A stretch of 51,874 bases of DNA from Rhodoplanes serenus (GCA_945893145.1 CAMDDZ010000037.1:1-51874), one strand, 5' to 3'; shown: positions 27,188-38,356, counted from the stretch's first letter. Numbers and translations: made by a program. Notes: generated by a model not told the origin, from the letters alone.

Positions 27188-27414
27188 TCATTGGAGCGAA
27201 TGAGGTGGCGGATTGAACGCCACATAAAGACTGACGAGACCGCCGATCACCAAACCGGACCCAACCATAGCCCAGCCAACCAGCTTGCGAAATTGAAGCC
27301 AGCGCTCGGGCAACTCGAATTCGTCGTAGGGCAACGACTTGTGCGTCTGGTAGGCGATCCAGAGACACAGGATTCCCAGCGTCTCGATCGCAGCGGAGAG
27401 CCAGAGCGCTGACA

Positions 27415-27415
<1 letters not shown>
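27188..27415 (-). CDS. Small two-helix membrane protein between sucC and sucD
   Basis: This 75-residue protein has two membrane helices (about 2-22 and 44-66) joined by a charged loop (THKSLPYDEFELPERW). It starts with GTG overlapping the last base of the sucC stop (TAGTG); AAGGG sits 6 nt before the start inside sucC. The stop is 12 bp before sucD. The precise fit suggests translation coupled with the TCA genes. No family is recognised. Both the start and the helix pattern support a real gene, but it was called from sequence alone. Confidence 0.65.
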
Positions 27416-28581
<1,166 letters not shown>

Positions 28582-28593
28582 GATCGCCCTCCG

Positions 28594-28635
28594 GTCACCA
28601 AGCCCAAGTCACGAAGCCCAAGTCACCAAGCCTAT
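28594..28635. repeat. Short tandem repeat before sucC
   Basis: Nearly identical 14-bp units (GTCACCAAGCCCAA, GTCACGAAGCCCAA, and a partial third) occupy the sucC upstream region, directly before its ribosome site. It may have arisen by slippage. Confidence 0.8.
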
Positions 28636-28659
28636 GGCGCCTGGCAGCGGCGCCGATCA

Positions 28660-28908
28660 TTAAGCCGCGCATTCCTTGTGAGGTTTGCGAACCCGCTCGG
28701 TCGATGCCGGATACTTGACCAGCATCGCAGCCGGCCGAACCGGCCGCCGCACCAGTTCGCCGCTGCAATTCGGGCAGCGTCCGCCGGTCAGGCGATTGGC
28801 CGCGCATGCGGCGCAGAAGGTGCACTCGAACGTGCAGATCACGGCATCCGGCGCGTCCGGCGGCAAATCCTTGTCGCAGCACTCGCAGTTCGGTCTGAGC
28901 GCGAGCAT
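28660..28908 (-). CDS. DUF1272 domain protein
   Basis: The 82-residue protein matches DUF1272: LRPNCECCDKDLPPDAPDA, then ICTFECTFCAACA and RCPNCSGELVRRP. Eight or more cysteines in C-x2-C pairs suggest zinc binding. Its function is unknown. It lies between mdh and sucC on the same strand, starting 9 bp after mdh ends, so it may be co-transcribed with mdh. Confidence 0.88.
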   Translation of the reverse strand: MLALRPNCECCDKDLPPDAPDAVICTFECTFCAACAANRLTGGRCPNCSGELVRRPVRPAAMLVKYPASTERVRKPHKECAA

Positions 28909-28917
28909 CGCGGTTCC

Positions 28918-29958
<1,041 letters not shown>

Positions 29959-30014
29959 TCAAGTCGCGGAATTGACTTGCGAGTTGGCGGACCCGCGGGC
30001 GGGTCCGGTACCGC

Positions 30015-30329
30015 TCAATAGTTCGACAATTGGCTGATGCGACGGTGATAGGAACTGGCGATGCAGCCATAGTCGCGACCGCAGCTCATCCGGCCGGCCA
30101 GCCAATTCTTCTGATCGGCTTCGAGGCGATAGCGGGCGTTGCCGCCGAGCTGATTGCGCAGGCGGAAGTACATGCCGGACATGCGGGAATCGAGCTGACT
30201 CAGCTCGCTGCTCTGGCAGATCAGCACTTCGTCGGGCCTTGAGGCGTAACGGCAGTTGAAGCTTTGCGCCTGGGCCGTCAGCGGCGCCAAAACGAATGCG
30301 AGCAGAAGCGTGGCCGGGATGATCTTCAT
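30015..30329 (-). CDS. LprI-like (DUF1311) secreted small protein
   Basis: The 104-residue protein has a signal peptide (about 1-21, ending A-Q-A-Q-S) and a mature part with F-N-C-R-Y-A...P-D-E-V-L-I-C, L-D-S-R-M-S-G-M-Y, then W-L-A-G-R-M-S-C and Y-G-C-I, the four-cysteine LprI/DUF1311 pattern. LprI of mycobacteria inhibits lysozyme; most homologues are untested. AAGGGG precedes the ATG at 30329. Export to the periplasm is inferred. It sits between zapE and mdh. Confidence 0.8.
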   Translation of the reverse strand: MKIIPATLLLAFVLAPLTAQAQSFNCRYASRPDEVLICQSSELSQLDSRMSGMYFRLRNQLGGNARYRLEADQKNWLAGRMSCGRDYGCIASSYHRRISQLSNY

Positions 30330-30425
30330 GAGTTTTCCCCTTGGAAACGGCAAAACAAAGAGAGTGGAATCGCAAAAACTATGATCCCGCCCGGTGTCGC
30401 ATTCAAGCCGATGCGCGACGTTATC

Positions 30426-31595
30426 TCAGGTCTCCACAATGCCTTCGCTCGATCCGGTGGCCGCGGAATCGCCCCGCCCATGCGGCAGCGCGAGGTAGGA
30501 CTGTGAGCGCATTTCGATCAGCCGCGACGCGGTGCGCTTGAATTCGGCGGCCTCGAAGCCGTCCACCGCCCGGTAGAGCGCCTCCGGGTCGGCCGCAGCC
30601 GACGCAATCAACTTCACGCTGTGGTCGTAGAGCGTGTCGATCAAGATGATGAACCGTTTGGCGGCGTTGCGCTCGTCGAAACCCATGACCGGAATGCGGT
30701 CGATGATCAGCGTATGGAATTCGTGCGCGATGCGCAGATAGTCGGCTGCCGCCAACGGCTGCTCGCAGAGATCGTGGAAAAAGAACCGCGCCACGCCCAT
30801 GGCGGCGCGCGGCACGCGCAGCCTGCGGCCCTTCACCACAAGCTCCTGCGGCATGCCGCTCGCGCTGCCGACCAGGCTGTGCCAGGCGGCGTCGAGCGCC
30901 GCCGACGCCATGTCACCGGCCGGCACATAATAGACTTGGCGGCCCGCCAGTTTTTCCAGCCGGAAATCGGTGCGGGCGTCGAGACGGACGATCTCCATGT
31001 GCCGCTGCAGCATGGCGATGAACGGCAGAAACAGCGCGCGGTTGAGTCCATCCCTGTAAAGGTCGTTCGGCGCCACGTTCGAGGTCACCACCAGCACCAC
31101 GCCAAGTTCGAACAGCCGCGTGAACAGCCGCCCGAGGATCATCGCGTCCGCGATATCGGTGACGTGGAATTCGTCGAAGCAAAGCAGCCAGCTTTCTTCC
31201 GCGAGCGCAGCGGCCGTGAGCCGGATCGGATCGTCGTCCGCGATCTCGCCATCCTTGAGCTGCTGGCGGAACTCACGCACGCGATCGTGCACGTCGGCCA
31301 TGAACTCGTGAAAATGCGCGCGGCGTTTGCGCACCACTGGCGACGCCTCGAAAAATAAATCCATCAGCATGGTCTTGCCGCGGCCGACGTCGCCATAGAC
31401 GTAAAGGCCCTTGGCGACGTCGCCATTGCCGCGCGTGCCGAACAACCAGCCGACCGGGCTCGACCGTCGCGCCGAGCGGTGCGCCACCACGCGCTGCTCC
31501 AACGCAGCCAGCCGGCCGAGCAACGCCTCCTGGGCGCTGTCGCGCTCGATCTTCCGGCTGTGAAGGAGAGCCTCGTAGTGCTCGCGGACCGACAT
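30426..31595 (-). CDS. zapE: ZapE / AFG1-like ATPase
   Basis: The AFG1/ZapE ATPase acts in cell division under stress by modulating FtsZ. The 389-residue protein has Walker A G68-DVGRGKT-75, the HFHEFM motif, Walker B L-L-C-F-D141-E142-F-H-V, sensor L-V-V-T-S-N, and C-terminal F-H-T-L-I-I-D-R-I-P. ATG 31595 is a compromise; the frame is open to 31685 and the upstream part is not family-like. Its place just upstream of mdh is typical of related genomes. Confidence 0.92.
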   Translation of the reverse strand: MSVREHYEALLHSRKIERDSAQEALLGRLAALEQRVVAHRSARRSSPVGWLFGTRGNGDVAKGLYVYGDVGRGKTMLMDLFFEASPVVRKRRAHFHEFMADVHDRVREFRQQLKDGEIADDDPIRLTAAALAEESWLLCFDEFHVTDIADAMILGRLFTRLFELGVVLVVTSNVAPNDLYRDGLNRALFLPFIAMLQRHMEIVRLDARTDFRLEKLAGRQVYYVPAGDMASAALDAAWHSLVGSASGMPQELVVKGRRLRVPRAAMGVARFFFHDLCEQPLAAADYLRIAHEFHTLIIDRIPVMGFDERNAAKRFIILIDTLYDHSVKLIASAAADPEALYRAVDGFEAAEFKRTASRLIEMRSQSYLALPHGRGDSAATGSSEGIVET

Positions 31596-31858
31596 CGGCC
31601 CAAAATCGCCCGAACCAGCCGGATTCACCAACAGGCTGGGCACCCGGCATGCCTGCCATGCAAATTTAGACGTCAATTCAAGCAATTAGCGGGGAAAGGC
31701 CACACTGTTCGCAGCCTTGTCAAATTCTTGCTGCATCGCAACATTAGGGTTGATTCGCGGCTGGCCTTCGGGCCGGCCGCAAGCGTCTTGTTAGTCCAAG
31801 TGTCTTGGGATGGAAAACCAAAGAGGGTCCTTTGCCTGAACAACGCAAGGAGGCCCGA

Positions 31859-32452
31859 ATGCAAGATCCTCTCGCCGACGGCGGCGTCATCCGCAAATTG
31901 TGGATCGGCGAAGCCAATCGTTATCGCGATCATCTGCTGCGCCTCGACGCGCAAAGCCGTCACAGCCGCTTCGGCGGCGCGGTGGCCGACGAGTTCATCT
32001 GCGATTACGTCACCACCACGCTCGGCCTGAATTCGGTCGTGCATGGCTTCTTCGTCGATGGCGTCCTGCGCGGCGCGGCCGAGCTTCGCCCGTTGGGGCC
32101 TGCGTTTGGGCGCGAAGCCGAGGTCGCATTCTCCATCGAGACGCCGTGGCAAAGTCACGGCGTCGGCTCGACGCTGCTCGACCGCACGCTGCTGGCCGCG
32201 CGCAACCGTGGCATCAAGATGCTGCACATGGCCTGCCTCGCCGACAACCGGCGCATGCAGGAATTGGCGCGCAAGTTCGCGGCTGAACTCAGCTTCGATT
32301 TCGGCAGCGTGGTCGGCGAGGTGGCGGCGGCACGGCCCACCCCGCTGTCGGTGCTGCGCGAGGCGGTGTCGGACGGCCATGGCTTCGCCACTGCCATGCT
32401 CGACGTGCAGTCGCGCCTGCTGAACCCCGGATTGGCGGGCACTAGAGGCTGA
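31859..32452 (+). CDS. GNAT family acetyltransferase
   Basis: The 197-residue protein has the GNAT fold: R-K-L-W helix, G-F-F-V-D-G-V-L-R-G-A-A-E-L strands, and acetyl-CoA binding region Q-S-H-G-V-G-S-T-L-L-D-R. AAGGAGG 5 nt before ATG 31859 decides the start over an upstream ATG at 31805. Its stop TGA (32450-32452) lies inside the first arm of a palindromic repeat, so the last residues (T-R-G) are repeat-encoded. A shorter relative follows after the repeat. The acetylated substrate is unknown. Confidence 0.85.
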   Translation: MQDPLADGGVIRKLWIGEANRYRDHLLRLDAQSRHSRFGGAVADEFICDYVTTTLGLNSVVHGFFVDGVLRGAAELRPLGPAFGREAEVAFSIETPWQSHGVGSTLLDRTLLAARNRGIKMLHMACLADNRRMQELARKFAAELSFDFGSVVGEVAAARPTPLSVLREAVSDGHGFATAMLDVQSRLLNPGLAGTRG

Positions 32453-32533
32453 CCGATCAACGGATCAGCCTCTAGCTTCTTGTTTGAGCATGATCTTTTC
32501 CGAAAACCGGTGTCCACTTTTCGGGATCATGCT
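32444..32533. repeat. Two-part palindromic repeat element, copy 2
   Basis: A front hairpin with arms 32444-32455 and 32461-32473 (one bulge) is followed by the shared core (32473-32533) ending GGGATCATGCT. The front stem differs in sequence from copy 1 but has the same shape. It overlaps the stop codon of the first GNAT gene and separates it from the second. Confidence 0.85.
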
Positions 32534-32608
32534 AACGCGCGTTAACGAGTTGGCTGCTATTCGCCCCTATCCTCCCCGGCTTCTCGCGAAGCTGGGGAGA
32601 ATCGCGTC

Positions 32609-33007
32609 ATGGGGACCGAAATCCGTGTCCTGGGACCGGGGAATATCGAGGACTTCCACGCGCACCTTCTGCGGCTCGACCGCAAGAGCTGTCTTCCCGG
32701 CATGGACGACCGCGCCATCGACGCGCATTGCCTCGATCTGATCGCCAGGGGCGCGATCCTGCTCGGCGCCTTCGTGAACGGCACGATGCGGGCTGCTGCC
32801 GAGATCGTGCCGGACCGCAGCGCCCGGCGGGCCGAAGCCGCCATCACGGTGGAGGAGGGCTTCGAGGATCGCGGGTTGGAGCGCGATCTCTCCGCACAGG
32901 TGATCGACGAGGCGCGGCGCTATCACCTCAACAATCTGCGTGTGCACGAGCACAATGCCGTGCGGACCTACAAGATTCCGGTGTTCGAGCTGAAGGCTTA
33001 CGCGTAG
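32609..33007 (+). CDS. GNAT-like protein, shortened paralogue
   Basis: The 132-residue protein is related to the preceding GNAT protein: both share I-R-x-L near the start, H-L-L-R-L-D, then G-A/F-F-V-x-G-x-x-R-A/G-A-A-E. The CoA-binding loop is poorly preserved (R-G-L-E-R-D-L-S in place of the G-x-G pattern) and the last strand and helix are shorter, so catalysis is doubtful. GGGGAGA lies 8 nt before the ATG. A regulatory or degenerate product is possible. Confidence 0.72.
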   Translation: MGTEIRVLGPGNIEDFHAHLLRLDRKSCLPGMDDRAIDAHCLDLIARGAILLGAFVNGTMRAAAEIVPDRSARRAEAAITVEEGFEDRGLERDLSAQVIDEARRYHLNNLRVHEHNAVRTYKIPVFELKAYA

Positions 33008-33055
33008 TTGTTGCGCGTAGCTTTTGCGCTTGGGTTTGGCGCTTGGGTTTCGCGC

Positions 33056-33649
33056 CTAGCTTTTGGCGAGAGCGGGAGCTTGCCCGTCGAAAGCCGGCGC
33101 GCGCTTGTCCGGACCCTGCTCGAGCGGATAAGCCGCCTCGATCACGTAAGGCCCGCCGCCAACCGAGTTGCGCGAAGAAAACAGCACGAAGCGCGAGATC
33201 TTAAACGGCGCGGAGCGAAAGCCGCCGCGCGCCGAAAGATATTCGGCAACCTCCCGGCTCGACGTGTCGCGCAGCCGCGCCAGTGTCACGTGCGGCGTGT
33301 ATTTGCGGCCCTCGGGCTCCAAGCCCACGCGCTGCAACAGCCGCTCGTGCTCTGCTTGCAACTCCATCACGGCCTGCTGCGGCGCGGCCGATGCGATCAA
33401 AGCCCGCGGCCTGTTGCCGCCGAACGCGGACAATTCGTTGAGCCGCAACTCGAAGGCAGCACGCCGCACCTGGCCAAGCACATAGGCGATTTCGCGCGCC
33501 ATCATGTCGTCGATGTCGCCGATGAAGCGCAGCGTCAGGTGATAATTCTCAGGATCGATCCAGCGCGCACCCGGCAAGCCGCCGCGCAGCATCGCCAACG
33601 ACTGGCCGACGTCGGCGGGAATTTCGAGACCGGTGAACAGACGAGGCAT
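33056..33649 (-). CDS. thpR: RNA 2',3'-cyclic phosphodiesterase (2'-5' RNA ligase)
   Basis: ThpR opens 2',3'-cyclic phosphates and can join 2'-5' linkages in tRNA fragments. The 197-residue protein has the two H-x-T-x motifs of the 2H family, H37-L-T (YHLTLRFIG) and H120-V-T (HVTLARLRD). N-terminus RLFTGLEIPADV is usual. The frame extends to 33712 but ATG 33649 is the family's start. It follows the tesA gene by 31 bp on the same strand, so they may be one transcript. Confidence 0.93.
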   Translation of the reverse strand: MPRLFTGLEIPADVGQSLAMLRGGLPGARWIDPENYHLTLRFIGDIDDMMAREIAYVLGQVRRAAFELRLNELSAFGGNRPRALIASAAPQQAVMELQAEHERLLQRVGLEPEGRKYTPHVTLARLRDTSSREVAEYLSARGGFRSAPFKISRFVLFSSRNSVGGGPYVIEAAYPLEQGPDKRAPAFDGQAPALAKS

Positions 33650-33680
33650 AGCGTCCGATTTCGGCGTCCGATGTCGCGGC

Positions 33681-34394
33681 TTACGACCCGCGCTTGGTCT
33701 GCACCAGGGCAATCAACTCTTCGGTCTTCGGCAGCATCCGCTTGACGATGACTGCAACGCCCTCTGCGGTCGGGTGAAGTCCGTCACGCTGGTTGAGTTT
33801 GGGATCGGCCGCTATCCCGTCGAGGAAGAACGGATAGAAGACGAGACCGTGATTCGAGGCAAGCTCCGGGTAGATCGGATTGAACGCGCGCACAAAATCC
33901 GGCCCAAGATTCGGTGCCGCCATCATGCCGCACAGCATGACAGCAATATTACGTGCCTTCAGTTGCCGGATGATTTCGTCGAGCGCCTTGCGGGTGACCT
34001 CCGGCGGGACGACGCGCAGCATGTCGTTGGCGCCGAGCTCAAGGATCACGGCGTCGGTGCCGTCCGGCACCGACCAGTCGAGCCGCGAAAGCCCTCCGGA
34101 GGCAGTGTCGCCGGACACGCCCGCGTTGACGATCTCGACGGCAAAACCCTTGGCGCGCAGCGCCTGCTCGAGCTGCGCCGGAACAGCCGCGCTCTCAGGC
34201 AACTGAAAGCCCGCCATCAGCGAATCACCGAGCGCCACGATCTTGATCGGCCGTTCCGCCGCTTGCGCTGCGCTTCCGGACACCGCCGCAATCCAGGCAA
34301 TGGCGAGCACTATGGCGGCACGCTGGACCAAGCCGCCCGGCTTCCCATATGAGCGGGGCCGGAACCAGCCAAGGGCGCGGGCGCAAGAACCCAT
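33681..34394 (-). CDS. tesA: Arylesterase / SGNH hydrolase, TesA-like
   Basis: The 237-residue protein is a secreted GDSL/SGNH lipase-esterase: block I G-D-S-L (nucleophile Ser), block II G-V-S-G-D-T, block III G-A-N-D, and block V D-G-L-H-P with the catalytic Asp and His. A signal segment (VQRAAIVLAIAWIAAVSGSAAQA) follows a long basic lead; a TTG at 34331 would give a more usual signal peptide, so the start is uncertain. At ATG 34394 its start codon overlaps that of the divergent ABC gene. The tesA/ybbA/ybbP grouping is conserved, though the functional link is unclear. Confidence 0.9.
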   Translation of the reverse strand: MGSCARALGWFRPRSYGKPGGLVQRAAIVLAIAWIAAVSGSAAQAAERPIKIVALGDSLMAGFQLPESAAVPAQLEQALRAKGFAVEIVNAGVSGDTASGGLSRLDWSVPDGTDAVILELGANDMLRVVPPEVTRKALDEIIRQLKARNIAVMLCGMMAAPNLGPDFVRAFNPIYPELASNHGLVFYPFFLDGIAADPKLNQRDGLHPTAEGVAVIVKRMLPKTEELIALVQTKRGS

Positions 34395-35133
34395 GAACGA
34401 CACCTCGATCGCGGCAACCATCGCGGCAAAAAACGCAGTTAGTCCGGCCATCGCGCTCACCGGGGTCAATCTTTCGCTCGGCCGCGGCGCGGCCCGTGTT
34501 CATATCCTCAAAGACGTTGAGCTGCATATAGGAAGCGGCGAGGCGATTGGCTTGGTGGGTCCTTCGGGGTCCGGAAAGACCTCGCTGCTGATGGTTCTGG
34601 CGGGGCTGGAGCGGCCCGACACCGGCTCGATCATGGTGGCGGGAAAAGACCTGGTGCGGCTCGACGAAGATGCGCTCGCCCGCTTCCGCGGACGCAACGT
34701 CGGCATCGTGTTCCAGTCATTCCATCTCATCCCGACCATGACGGCGCTGGAGAACGTCGCGGTGCCGCTCGAGCTTGCCGGCGCTCCCGACGCATTCGAT
34801 CGCGCTCGCCAGGAGCTTGCGATGGTCGGGCTCGCCGAGCGGCTGCATCATTATCCCGCGCAACTCTCCGGCGGCGAGCAGCAGCGCGTGGCGATGGCCC
34901 GCGCGCTCGCGCCCAATCCAGCGATCCTGGTCGCCGACGAACCGACCGGCAATCTCGACGAAGCCACCGGCAAGCAAATCATCGATCTGCTGTTCAAGGG
35001 TCACGTCGAGCGCGGCTCCACGCTGGTGCTCGTCACGCATGACACCGCGCTCGCGCAGCGCTGCGACCGCATCGTGCGGCTGCGCTCGGGCCGGATCGAA
35101 AGTGCGACTGCAACAACGGCGGCTCCACGATGA
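34393..35133 (+). CDS. ybbA: ABC transporter ATP-binding protein (YbbA-like)
   Basis: The 246-residue ATPase belongs to the LolD/MacB/YbbA type. Walker A is G56-PSGSGKT-63, signature LSGGEQQR at 158-165, Walker B I-L-V-A-D-E at 178-183. It powers the FtsX-like permease encoded two genes downstream; such pairs act on envelope lipids or proteins rather than classical import. Start at ATG 34393 overlaps the divergent tesA ATG. Its stop overlaps the next gene's start (ATGA). The three genes form an operon. Confidence 0.93.
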   Translation: MNDTSIAATIAAKNAVSPAIALTGVNLSLGRGAARVHILKDVELHIGSGEAIGLVGPSGSGKTSLLMVLAGLERPDTGSIMVAGKDLVRLDEDALARFRGRNVGIVFQSFHLIPTMTALENVAVPLELAGAPDAFDRARQELAMVGLAERLHHYPAQLSGGEQQRVAMARALAPNPAILVADEPTGNLDEATGKQIIDLLFKGHVERGSTLVLVTHDTALAQRCDRIVRLRSGRIESATATTAAPR

Positions 35134-35798
35134 CCATGCGATCCGATGTCGCCGCTCCGGCCGCCAACCGGCTGCCCCTCTGGGTCAAGCTCATCTACAC
35201 GGCGTTCGTGGCCGTGCTGGTGCCGGTCTATTGGCACTACTACGGGCCGACCAATTTTCTCTACTTCTGCGACGTCGCGCTGCTGCTGACGCTGGCCGGC
35301 ATCTGGCTTGAGAGCCCACTGCTGATCTCGATGTGCGCGGTCGGCATCCTGGCGCCGCAAGCGCTCTGGGTGGTGGATTTCCTGTTGAACTTCGTCAACG
35401 TGCATCTCACCGGCATGACCGACTACATGTTCAAGCACGAGAACTCGCTGTTCCTGCGCGGGCTCTCGCTGTTCCATGGCTGGCTGCCGTTCCTGCTGGC
35501 ATGGCTCGTCTGGCAGCTCGGCTACGATGAGCGTGCCTTGCTGGGCTGGACCGCGCTGGCTTCCGTGCTGCTTCTGATCTGCTTCTTCCTCATGCCACCG
35601 CCCAATCCAAACGCGGGGCTGACGCCGGTGAACATCAACTACGTGTGGGGCACCAACGACGCCGCAGCGCAGACCTGGGTGTCGCCTTATGTCTGGCTGC
35701 TCGGAATGATGATCGGCTTGCCGGCGCTGTTGTTCTGGCCGGTGCATTTCCTGCTGTCGCGCTATGCGCCGAAGGCGCCGGCAACCGGAGCACAATGA
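35130..35798 (+). CDS. Integral membrane protein in the ybbA-ybbP operon
   Basis: The 222-residue protein has about six hydrophobic helices with aromatic loops (WHYYGPTNFLYFCDVALL, MFKHENSLFLRGLS, LMPPPNPN). Its family name is not recalled with certainty. It overlaps ybbA by 4 bp and the permease gene by 4 bp (ATGA at each end), so the three are translationally coupled. E. coli lacks this extra gene between ybbA and ybbP. A helper or partner of the transporter is inferred. Confidence 0.75.
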   Translation: MTMRSDVAAPAANRLPLWVKLIYTAFVAVLVPVYWHYYGPTNFLYFCDVALLLTLAGIWLESPLLISMCAVGILAPQALWVVDFLLNFVNVHLTGMTDYMFKHENSLFLRGLSLFHGWLPFLLAWLVWQLGYDERALLGWTALASVLLLICFFLMPPPNPNAGLTPVNINYVWGTNDAAAQTWVSPYVWLLGMMIGLPALLFWPVHFLLSRYAPKAPATGAQ

Positions 35799-38356
35799 CG
35801 CTCGCCGCTCCCCTCAACGCAACAAGGCCGGCGAGTCCTTTCCGCTTCGCCTTCCGCGAACTGCGCGCCGGTCTGCGCGGCTTCGCCGTGTTCATCGCCT
35901 GCATCGCGCTTGGCGTGATGGCGATTGCGGGTGTCGGCTCATTCGCGCGCAGCTTGACCGACGGGCTCGCGCGCGAGGGCCGCGTGATCCTCGGCGGCGA
36001 TCTCGCGTTCTCCCTCATCCACCGCGAGGCCAGTGCCGACGAGCACGCCTTCCTCGAACGCAGCGGCAAGGTTTCGACGGCCGCCACCATGCGCGCCATG
36101 AGCCGCACCGCCGATGGCCGGCTCGCGCTGGTCGAGATCAAGGCGGTGGATGGCGCCTATCCGCTCTACGGCGCCGTCGCGCTTGAGCCAAACCTGCCGC
36201 TCGCATCCGCGCTCGCCGAACGCAACGGCGCCTATGGCGCCGCCGTCGATGCCACGCTGCTGGCGCGCCTCAATCTCAAGGTCGGCGACCGGCTGACCAT
36301 CGGCTCGGCCAGCATCGAGATTGCGGCCCTCATCAGGAACGAGCCCGACAAGCTCGCGTCGGGCATCGCGTTTGGGCCGCGCGTGATCATGAGCGAGGCC
36401 GCACTGCGCGCGACCGCGCTGCTGCAACCCGGCAGCCTGGTGCGCTGGCACTACAGGCTGGCGGTGCCGGGCGGCAGCGATGCCGCGGCCACCGCGGTGG
36501 TCGAGCAGGCCGCGGCCCGCTTGCCGGACGCCGGCTGGGAGGTCCGCACCCGCACCAACGCCTCGCCCGCGCTGGAGCGCAATGTCGAGCGCTTCACCCA
36601 GTTCTTGACGCTGGTCGGCCTGACCGCGCTGCTGGTCGGCGGGGTCGGCGTCGCCAACGCGGTGAAGAGCCATCTCGACCGCAAGCGCGACGTGATCGCC
36701 ACGCTCAAATCGCTCGGCGCCACCGGCAGCCGGGTGTTTGCGATCTATCTGGTGCAGGTGATGACCCTTGCCGCGATTGGCGCGGCGATCGGGCTCGGGC
36801 TCGGCGCGATTTTTCCATTCGCCATCTCGGCCGCGTTCGGCGCCATCATTCCGTTGCCGATCGCGCCGTCCCTCCATCTTGGCCAGCTTGCGCTGGCGCT
36901 GCTGTATGGGCTCCTGACCGCACTCGCCTTCGCGCTCTGGCCGCTCGGCCGTGCCCACGACGTGCCGGTGTCGGCGCTGTTCCGCGACGAGGTTGCGCAC
37001 GACCGCCGCTGGCCGCGCCGACGCTACATCGTGGCCACTGTTCTGGTCATTGGCCTGCTTGCCAGCCTCGCGGTGCTGCTCGCCTACGATCGCAAGATCG
37101 CTGCGATCTTCGTGGGCGCCGCAGCGGCCGTGTTCGTCATGCTCAATCTGGTGGCGCGGCTGCTGATGGCGCTGGCGCGCCGGGCACCGCATGCGCGCAT
37201 GACCGAGCTGCGGCTTGCCATCGCCAACATCCACCGGCCGGGCGCGTTGACGCCGACCATCGTGCTGTCGCTTGGCCTAGGCCTCGCGCTGCTCGTCACC
37301 GTGATCGAGATCGACGGCAACCTGCGGCGGCAGTTCATGGCGGCGCTGCCCGACAAGGCGCCGTCGTTCTACTTTGTCGATATCCAGTCGGCCGACGCCG
37401 ACCGCTTCGATGCCTTCGTGCGCGCACAGGCGCCGCGCGCGAGCCTCGAACGCGTGGCGATGCTGCGCGGCCGCATCGTCTCCGCCAACAACATCCGCGC
37501 CGAGGACCTCAAGGCCCGGCCGGACGCCGCCTGGGTTCTGCAAAGCGACCGTGGCATCACCTACGCGAACGAACTGCCGCCGGGCTCGCGGCTCGCGGAA
37601 GGACAATGGTGGGGGCCGGGCTACCAGGGGCCGCCGCTGGTCTCGATGGAGAAAAAGATCGCCGACGGGCTGCATCTCAAACTTGGCGATTCCCTCACCG
37701 TCAATGTGCTTGGCCGCAACATCACGGCGCGGATCTCCAACCTGCGCACCGTCGATTGGCAGGGCCTCGGCATCAATTTCGTTCTGGTGTTCACGCCCGG
37801 CACGTTCGCGGCCGCGCCACACAGCCACATCGCCACGCTGACCTATCCGAGCGGCGGCACGACGGCTGAGGAGGTGTCGCTAATCAGGGCGGTGGCCGAC
37901 GCGTTTCCATCCGTCACCACCGTGCGGGTGAAGGACGCGCTTGAAGCCGTCGGCGACCTCGTGACCAACCTTGTGATGGCGGTGCGCGGCGCGAGCATTG
38001 TGGCGCTGGTCGCCGCGGTCCTGGTGCTCGGCGGCGCGCTCGCCGCGGGGCATCGGCATCGCGTCTATGACGCGGTCATCCTGAAGACACTCGGCGCCAC
38101 CCGCCGGCGCCTGATCGGCGCCTATGCGCTCGAATATCTTTTGCTCGGCACCGCCACCGCATTGTTCGGCGTCGCCGCCGGTTCGCTCGCCGCCTGGATG
38201 GTGATGACCGAGGTCATGAACTTGTCATTCACCTGGTTGCCTGGCCCCGCCGCGGCTGCGGCATTTTGTGCACTGCTCATCACAGTTGCGTTTGGATTGA
38301 TCGGCACGTTTACGGCGCTCGGTCATAAGCCCGCGCCGGTGCTGCGGAATCTGTAG
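35795..38356 (+). CDS. ybbP: FtsX-like ABC permease (YbbP-like)
   Basis: The 853-residue protein has the layout of YbbP: an N-terminal helix (RAGLRGFAVFIACIALGVMAIAGVG), a periplasmic domain, an FtsX-like permease block (about 270-460) containing LKSLGATGSRVFAIYLVQV, a second periplasmic domain, and a second FtsX block at the C-terminus with LKTLGATRRRLIGAYALEY. Together with YbbA it should form a type VII ABC exporter-like mechanotransmitter. The start ATG 35795 overlaps the prior stop. Substrate is unknown. Confidence 0.92.
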   Translation: MTLAAPLNATRPASPFRFAFRELRAGLRGFAVFIACIALGVMAIAGVGSFARSLTDGLAREGRVILGGDLAFSLIHREASADEHAFLERSGKVSTAATMRAMSRTADGRLALVEIKAVDGAYPLYGAVALEPNLPLASALAERNGAYGAAVDATLLARLNLKVGDRLTIGSASIEIAALIRNEPDKLASGIAFGPRVIMSEAALRATALLQPGSLVRWHYRLAVPGGSDAAATAVVEQAAARLPDAGWEVRTRTNASPALERNVERFTQFLTLVGLTALLVGGVGVANAVKSHLDRKRDVIATLKSLGATGSRVFAIYLVQVMTLAAIGAAIGLGLGAIFPFAISAAFGAIIPLPIAPSLHLGQLALALLYGLLTALAFALWPLGRAHDVPVSALFRDEVAHDRRWPRRRYIVATVLVIGLLASLAVLLAYDRKIAAIFVGAAAAVFVMLNLVARLLMALARRAPHARMTELRLAIANIHRPGALTPTIVLSLGLGLALLVTVIEIDGNLRRQFMAALPDKAPSFYFVDIQSADADRFDAFVRAQAPRASLERVAMLRGRIVSANNIRAEDLKARPDAAWVLQSDRGITYANELPPGSRLAEGQWWGPGYQGPPLVSMEKKIADGLHLKLGDSLTVNVLGRNITARISNLRTVDWQGLGINFVLVFTPGTFAAAPHSHIATLTYPSGGTTAEEVSLIRAVADAFPSVTTVRVKDALEAVGDLVTNLVMAVRGASIVALVAAVLVLGGALAAGHRHRVYDAVILKTLGATRRRLIGAYALEYLLLGTATALFGVAAGSLAAWMVMTEVMNLSFTWLPGPAAAAAFCALLITVAFGLIGTFTALGHKPAPVLRNL

